Source of the DNA: a virus
Direction: 5' to 3' (one strand)
IMG/VR virus record: IMGVR_UViG_3300027842_000203
Location: 1-49,639 of that record
Length of the DNA stretch: 49,639 nt
The first letter of the stretch is position 1. Every line of letters starts with the position of its first letter. Positions 47,301 through 49,639 of this stretch are shown piece after piece. A program made the position numbers and the translations under genes. The notes beneath the pieces are model-generated. The model had not been told where the DNA came from. It made no database searches and saw only the letters and a program-made list of their open reading frames with translations.

Positions 47301-48319
47301 GCTTCATCGAGACGCCTCTTCCCTCATTCGTCCAGTCCAAAACCGGACAGGGAGCGAGTCCGGTGGCCGTAGCCTTCACCAGCCCCAACACGCTGCACAA
47401 TGGGATTCTGGTCTTCATCCACTCCAATCTCGATACCGACACCATTGCCGTTAGCGATTCTCAAAGCAACACCTACCATCTGATCCAGTCGGCAGTTAAG
47501 AGCGGATCCGGCTGCGTAAAAGTCTTCGTCGCCTACAACGTGGCTGCGGGCGCCAACACGGTGACAGTCACGGGCTCGGGGACGCACCTGGATGTGGCAG
47601 TCGAAGAATGGGCAAACCTGGCGCTGGCTTCCGCGTTCGACAGCGAATCCCACGCCTCCGGCATCCCGGGATCGATCGCCACCGGCAGTATTACTCCCGC
47701 TCAGGATATGGAGCTCGTGATCGCCTGGGGCTTTGTGCAGGGTACCTTCAACAGTTCGCTCGCGGGATTCACCAACCGCATCAATCAGTCGTTCAGCGAT
47801 GGTGCGATGGCGATCTGGGACAAGAGCTTTGTTGCCGCGCCATCCGCGCAGTCGGCCACCATCGTCGCAGCCAGCGGTGTGAACGAGCAGGAAGTCGGCA
47901 TCATTGGACTCAAGAGCTATAACTCGACGGGCATCCCCTACGAGCTGATGAGCTATGCGGTGGCCAACCTGACCACGGCCAACAAATACACGCTCAAAGC
48001 CACCGGCGGAGGAACCAACCATCTGCGCCGCGCGGTCTTCGCCGCGCCATCGAGCGGCCAGGGACTGGACCATCCCTTGGGATCCCGCTTCGCCCTGCTA
48101 TCGCCCGATGGCTCAGGAATCCTGAAAGTCCAGATGGATCCGCGCTGGATCGGCGTGCAGCTCTTCTTCAAATTCCTGGCCTTCAACCAATTTGGCAACG
48201 GCCAGCAGCAGCTGACCGATTCGAACGTGGTGGCCTATACCTACACACCGTCGGGCACCGTTGGCTCGGTGAACCCCAACGGAGTCTCCGGCCCGACGTT
48301 TGGAGTGAACGGAAGCTAG
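44390..48319 (+). CDS. Tail tip host-specificity protein (J-like) with two inserted modules
   Basis: 1309 residues. The N-terminus (DTQIQASVYGATIPKILGTVRGRVYVIW) and the TGP-type core identify a J-like central tip protein. Two similar beta-sandwich regions are inserted: about residues 394-600 (SCKAAAITGIQDTAGNTWTAV, FEIAGVDSVDVVAKTTGSG) and 977-1177 (NGILVFIHSNLDTDTIAVSDS, VEEWANLALASAFDSESHASG). Both follow the same A-G-N-x-L-V-V, D-T/S-x-G-N-T, E-x-A/W pattern and are plausible cell-surface binding modules. Between them lies the hub-type core. It probably recognises the host receptor. Confidence 0.83.
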   Translation: MFQKLSQSKTKPTAVDTQIQASVYGATIPKILGTVRGRVYVIWAANLRKGSSGKKGKKSSKKGQPTYVENIDFLLAENPIVAALRAWYNTSNKLDLTFTSLTTTVSGGSPLALGQVVQLPTDCYAVIGVTMQTPYSVTFNDYGGSGSISLSGNFDTPCWNENFHGPDPANQSGYRNFPFIYRIIPGYVVFDNPISVGVSVTIHYAKLINNKVPLAQLRLSFESTLGSGSEYAGFSAQQLLYPQYAGAGSPDLDLGSGPAIPNINLELMGAFPVYASGDADFADMIEAIIKLGYDQAGIDPTTGATLGQAYAGTQGGLSCFNLPGALQKKFRSGLEAMGTGGFPGSWAASTSFGPPQNILDPSGNIQTAIVSGTTGSSMPTFNDTGGLTHDGTVTWINADFRHIQFTLPNTAGNVLVVCASCKAAAITGIQDTAGNTWTAVFPGTPVYQVFYATNIAAANNNVIMIKGSEWGDSGGLLDTNGDDWDLSIFEIAGVDSVDVVAKTTGSGTTIDLSVTTTNDQGKSEYLLGFVRVAPGSGSVNESIPQWSPLIASQNLAGTGLGPAWHLTQQRQVSNPGTYHFTTSTTSNNWAAVLLSFKATQPPAKAGGFGDIIDLPTLNLSRLQSRANGLWGSLYMDSQRKASEWLQELYMAMNAAPVWSGFKLKSIPYSEVSAVGNGAIYNAPTASGPIADLSTESNDFIGAPGQAAVTEQRTSPVVHPDIIQIQHPNRASDYASVTESLPETGSVALYGPRKASPINLSCVYDSGVSRALLGILTRRQAYIRSSYKFKLQPKWALLEPMDLITITDPLAGLNKVPVRITSISEDDKFAGASEAEPFIYGTHAPTAVPVATFPTPYQPPTGATPASVNPPIIFEPVPALYGQQNQQELWLAVSDPDPLYGGCLVEISTDGGNSYNPLGSIAGNSEMGVSTADWPAAADPDTTNDLPVDLTMSLGTLGSYSVAQEDQFVAPCFIETPLPSFVQSKTGQGASPVAVAFTSPNTLHNGILVFIHSNLDTDTIAVSDSQSNTYHLIQSAVKSGSGCVKVFVAYNVAAGANTVTVTGSGTHLDVAVEEWANLALASAFDSESHASGIPGSIATGSITPAQDMELVIAWGFVQGTFNSSLAGFTNRINQSFSDGAMAIWDKSFVAAPSAQSATIVAASGVNEQEVGIIGLKSYNSTGIPYELMSYAVANLTTANKYTLKATGGGTNHLRRAVFAAPSSGQGLDHPLGSRFALLSPDGSGILKVQMDPRWIGVQLFFKFLAFNQFGNGQQQLTDSNVVAYTYTPSGTVGSVNPNGVSGPTFGVNGS

Positions 48320-48320
48320 C

Positions 48321-49466
48321 ATGCCGATCCCGCCGTATCCTCCATTTCGCAACCTGAGCGATAGCAACCCGGCCACCCCAACCGGGCAGCGCAACATCAA
48401 GTTTCAGGTCAGTGGGCAGTACACCGGGCAATTCCTCGTCAACGGCGTCCCTACCAACTTCACCGAAGAGGACGTCTCCGCCTACGTTCCCAACCTGGGC
48501 GGCGTCGACGCGCGTACCACGACTTCAGAAACCGTTGGCCTGGCCAGCCAGGGCAAGCTGGTCACCTTCTCGAACGCCAGCGCGATCGCGGTCACGCTCG
48601 ACAGCACTGCGGGGGCCGGTTTCTTCTGTGCGATCGAGAACCTGGGCGTGGGAACGGCCACACTCACGCCGAGTTCTGGAACGATCAATGGGTTGGCGAG
48701 CCTTCAACTATCAACGAATTCAGGTGGATGGATATTCTTCGATGGAACCAACTGGCTGGCGGTCACCGGCGGAAGTGTAACGCCGTCGGCGATTCAGCAG
48801 AACAGCTACATCTTCGCCACCGACTCAGGCACCGCCAATAATTATGCCGTGACCATCTCGCCCGCGCCCACGCTGATCCAGGGCTCGGGCATCGTCTTCA
48901 TCGCGGCTCACGCCAACACCGGGGCTTCTACGCTGAAGGTAAATGGCGGCTCGGCCATAACCATCAAGAAGCAGGTGACCTCAGACCTTGGAGCGGGCGA
49001 TATCGCCGCCAGCCAGGCGGTGTGGCTGATCTATGACGGCACCAATTGGCAGCTGATGTCGAAGGGCAACGCCGGTACCGCCGGCGTGCGCGCGACCGTT
49101 ACCAAAACCACGGCGTCGCTGGCCAACAACGCCACTGAAACCGGAACGGTTACCGTCGCCAAAACATTCACCATGATGAAGGCGGTGGCCACGGTGCAAT
49201 CGCGTATCCGGCTCTATTCGACCGTAGCGGCCCGGGATGCGGATATCTCGCGATCGATCGGTGTGATCGTTCCTCCCGATTCAGGCCTGCTGCTCGAACT
49301 GGTGCTCAACAGCGGCAGCATCCTGAGTTATCCCCTGTCGCCCATGATTGTGGGCGCGAACCTTGAAACCTCGCCTTCGGCGGCGATCGCTTATTCCATC
49401 ACCAATATCAGCGGCTCCACGTCCACCGTGGGAGTCACCTTCACCTATCTCGCTTTGGAGAGCTGA
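48321..49466 (+). CDS. Tail fibre protein
   Basis: 381 residues starting one base after the J-like gene. Repeated short strands with Gly/Ala/Thr/Asn (ANTGASTLKVNGGSAITIKKQ, IYDGTNWQLMS) are typical of fibres. The N-terminal part (PPYPPFRNLSDSNP) could attach to the tip. No peptidase or chaperone domain is visible. Confidence 0.75.
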   Translation: MPIPPYPPFRNLSDSNPATPTGQRNIKFQVSGQYTGQFLVNGVPTNFTEEDVSAYVPNLGGVDARTTTSETVGLASQGKLVTFSNASAIAVTLDSTAGAGFFCAIENLGVGTATLTPSSGTINGLASLQLSTNSGGWIFFDGTNWLAVTGGSVTPSAIQQNSYIFATDSGTANNYAVTISPAPTLIQGSGIVFIAAHANTGASTLKVNGGSAITIKKQVTSDLGAGDIAASQAVWLIYDGTNWQLMSKGNAGTAGVRATVTKTTASLANNATETGTVTVAKTFTMMKAVATVQSRIRLYSTVAARDADISRSIGVIVPPDSGLLLELVLNSGSILSYPLSPMIVGANLETSPSAAIAYSITNISGSTSTVGVTFTYLALES

Positions 49467-49468
49467 CA

Positions 49469-49639
49469 ATGCAATTCAACGCAGGTCCCGATTCAACGTT
49501 CATCAGTGGCCGCGTCGTGCTCGACTCCGCGGCCGAGCCCATTCCCTTTCAAACCACTGGTTCCGACGTGCTTCCGCATGGCGTCAGCCTGGCCACTGCC
49601 CAGGAGCCCAAGGTCTTTCAACGCTCCATCCCGGAGTAG
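49469..49639 (+). CDS. Small hypothetical protein at window end
   Basis: 56 residues from ATG 49469 to TAG at the last three bases of the window, so it is complete. Directly follows the fibre gene. No family recognised; it could be a fibre accessory. Confidence 0.55.
   Translation: MQFNAGPDSTFISGRVVLDSAAEPIPFQTTGSDVLPHGVSLATAQEPKVFQRSIPE

Noticed and set aside
1-49639. CRISPR arrays, rRNA genes, insertion sequences, integrase and repressor genes
   Set aside because: No spaced direct repeats of CRISPR type, no rRNA sequence, no transposase or integrase motif, and no CI-like repressor were found on either strand.

Overview
The window is essentially one tailed double-stranded DNA phage genome of the siphovirus type. 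It has HK97-type head genes, a long tape-measure gene and a lambda/GTA-like tail tip, and no sheath or contractile baseplate genes. Nearly every gene is on the + strand, packed head to tail with 4-base ATGA/GTGA overlaps. The only convincing minus-strand gene is a homing-type HNH endonuclease near 26 kb. The first base opens a GTG codon and the last base closes a TAG, so the contig appears to be cut at gene borders. I see no integrase, CI-like repressor, DNA polymerase or replicative helicase, so it either replicates with host enzymes or those genes lie outside the window. The DNA is GC-rich, and the small Fis-type and LuxR-type regulators, the NusG paralog and the lectin-like tail modules are compatible with an Acidobacteriota-like or other Gram-negative soil host. 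That host is inference only.

Layout. 0-9 kb: early region with a Rad52-like annealing protein, a Gp157-like protein, a radical SAM enzyme, many small zinc-binding or unknown proteins and two conserved phage proteins. 9.1-11 kb: replication module. An O-like initiator gene contains five iterons at 21-22 bp spacing followed by a purine-rich AT tract and an inverted repeat, the architecture of the lambda origin; a P-like loader and an HNH protein follow. 11.1-13.1 kb: Fis-type regulator and small proteins. 13.1-17.3 kb: accessory island with a GNAT-like protein, an MmcB-like PD-(D/E)XK protein, an odd 481-residue protein and a Dam-type adenine methylase. Three copies of a GGGTARGGGACCCG motif lie between its first genes.

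17.35-18.4 kb: control segment with a LuxR-type HTH protein, an AT-rich leader with dyads, and a phage NusG paralog. 18.4-23.4 kb: lysis and small membrane proteins, including a lytic transglycosylase, holin candidates, a second LuxR-type HTH and an alpha/beta hydrolase. 23.4-23.9 kb: a peptidyl-tRNA-hydrolase-like gene whose 3' end is overlapped by a complete tRNA-Arg(TCT). 23.9-26.4 kb: exported proteins (a lipoprotein and two others, one a secreted HNH nuclease whose 3' end has been rearranged by the minus-strand homing endonuclease).

26.4-49.6 kb: packaging and structural genes in canonical order: HNH, TerS, TerL, portal, S49 protease, capsid, head-tail connectors, tail tube, frameshifted chaperones, tape measure, DUF2460, DUF2163, NlpC/P60, a J-like tip protein and a fibre. 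Terminator-like hairpins after the capsid, after the next head gene and after the tail tube probably set expression levels. The NusG paralog encoded just ahead of the late genes is a natural candidate for controlling read-through of them.

Strongest leads: the embedded lambda-like origin, the endonuclease insertion that apparently replaced the 3' end of its target gene, the capsid protein with a hydrophobic N-terminus, the tRNA/hydrolase overlap, and the NusG-based late control module.
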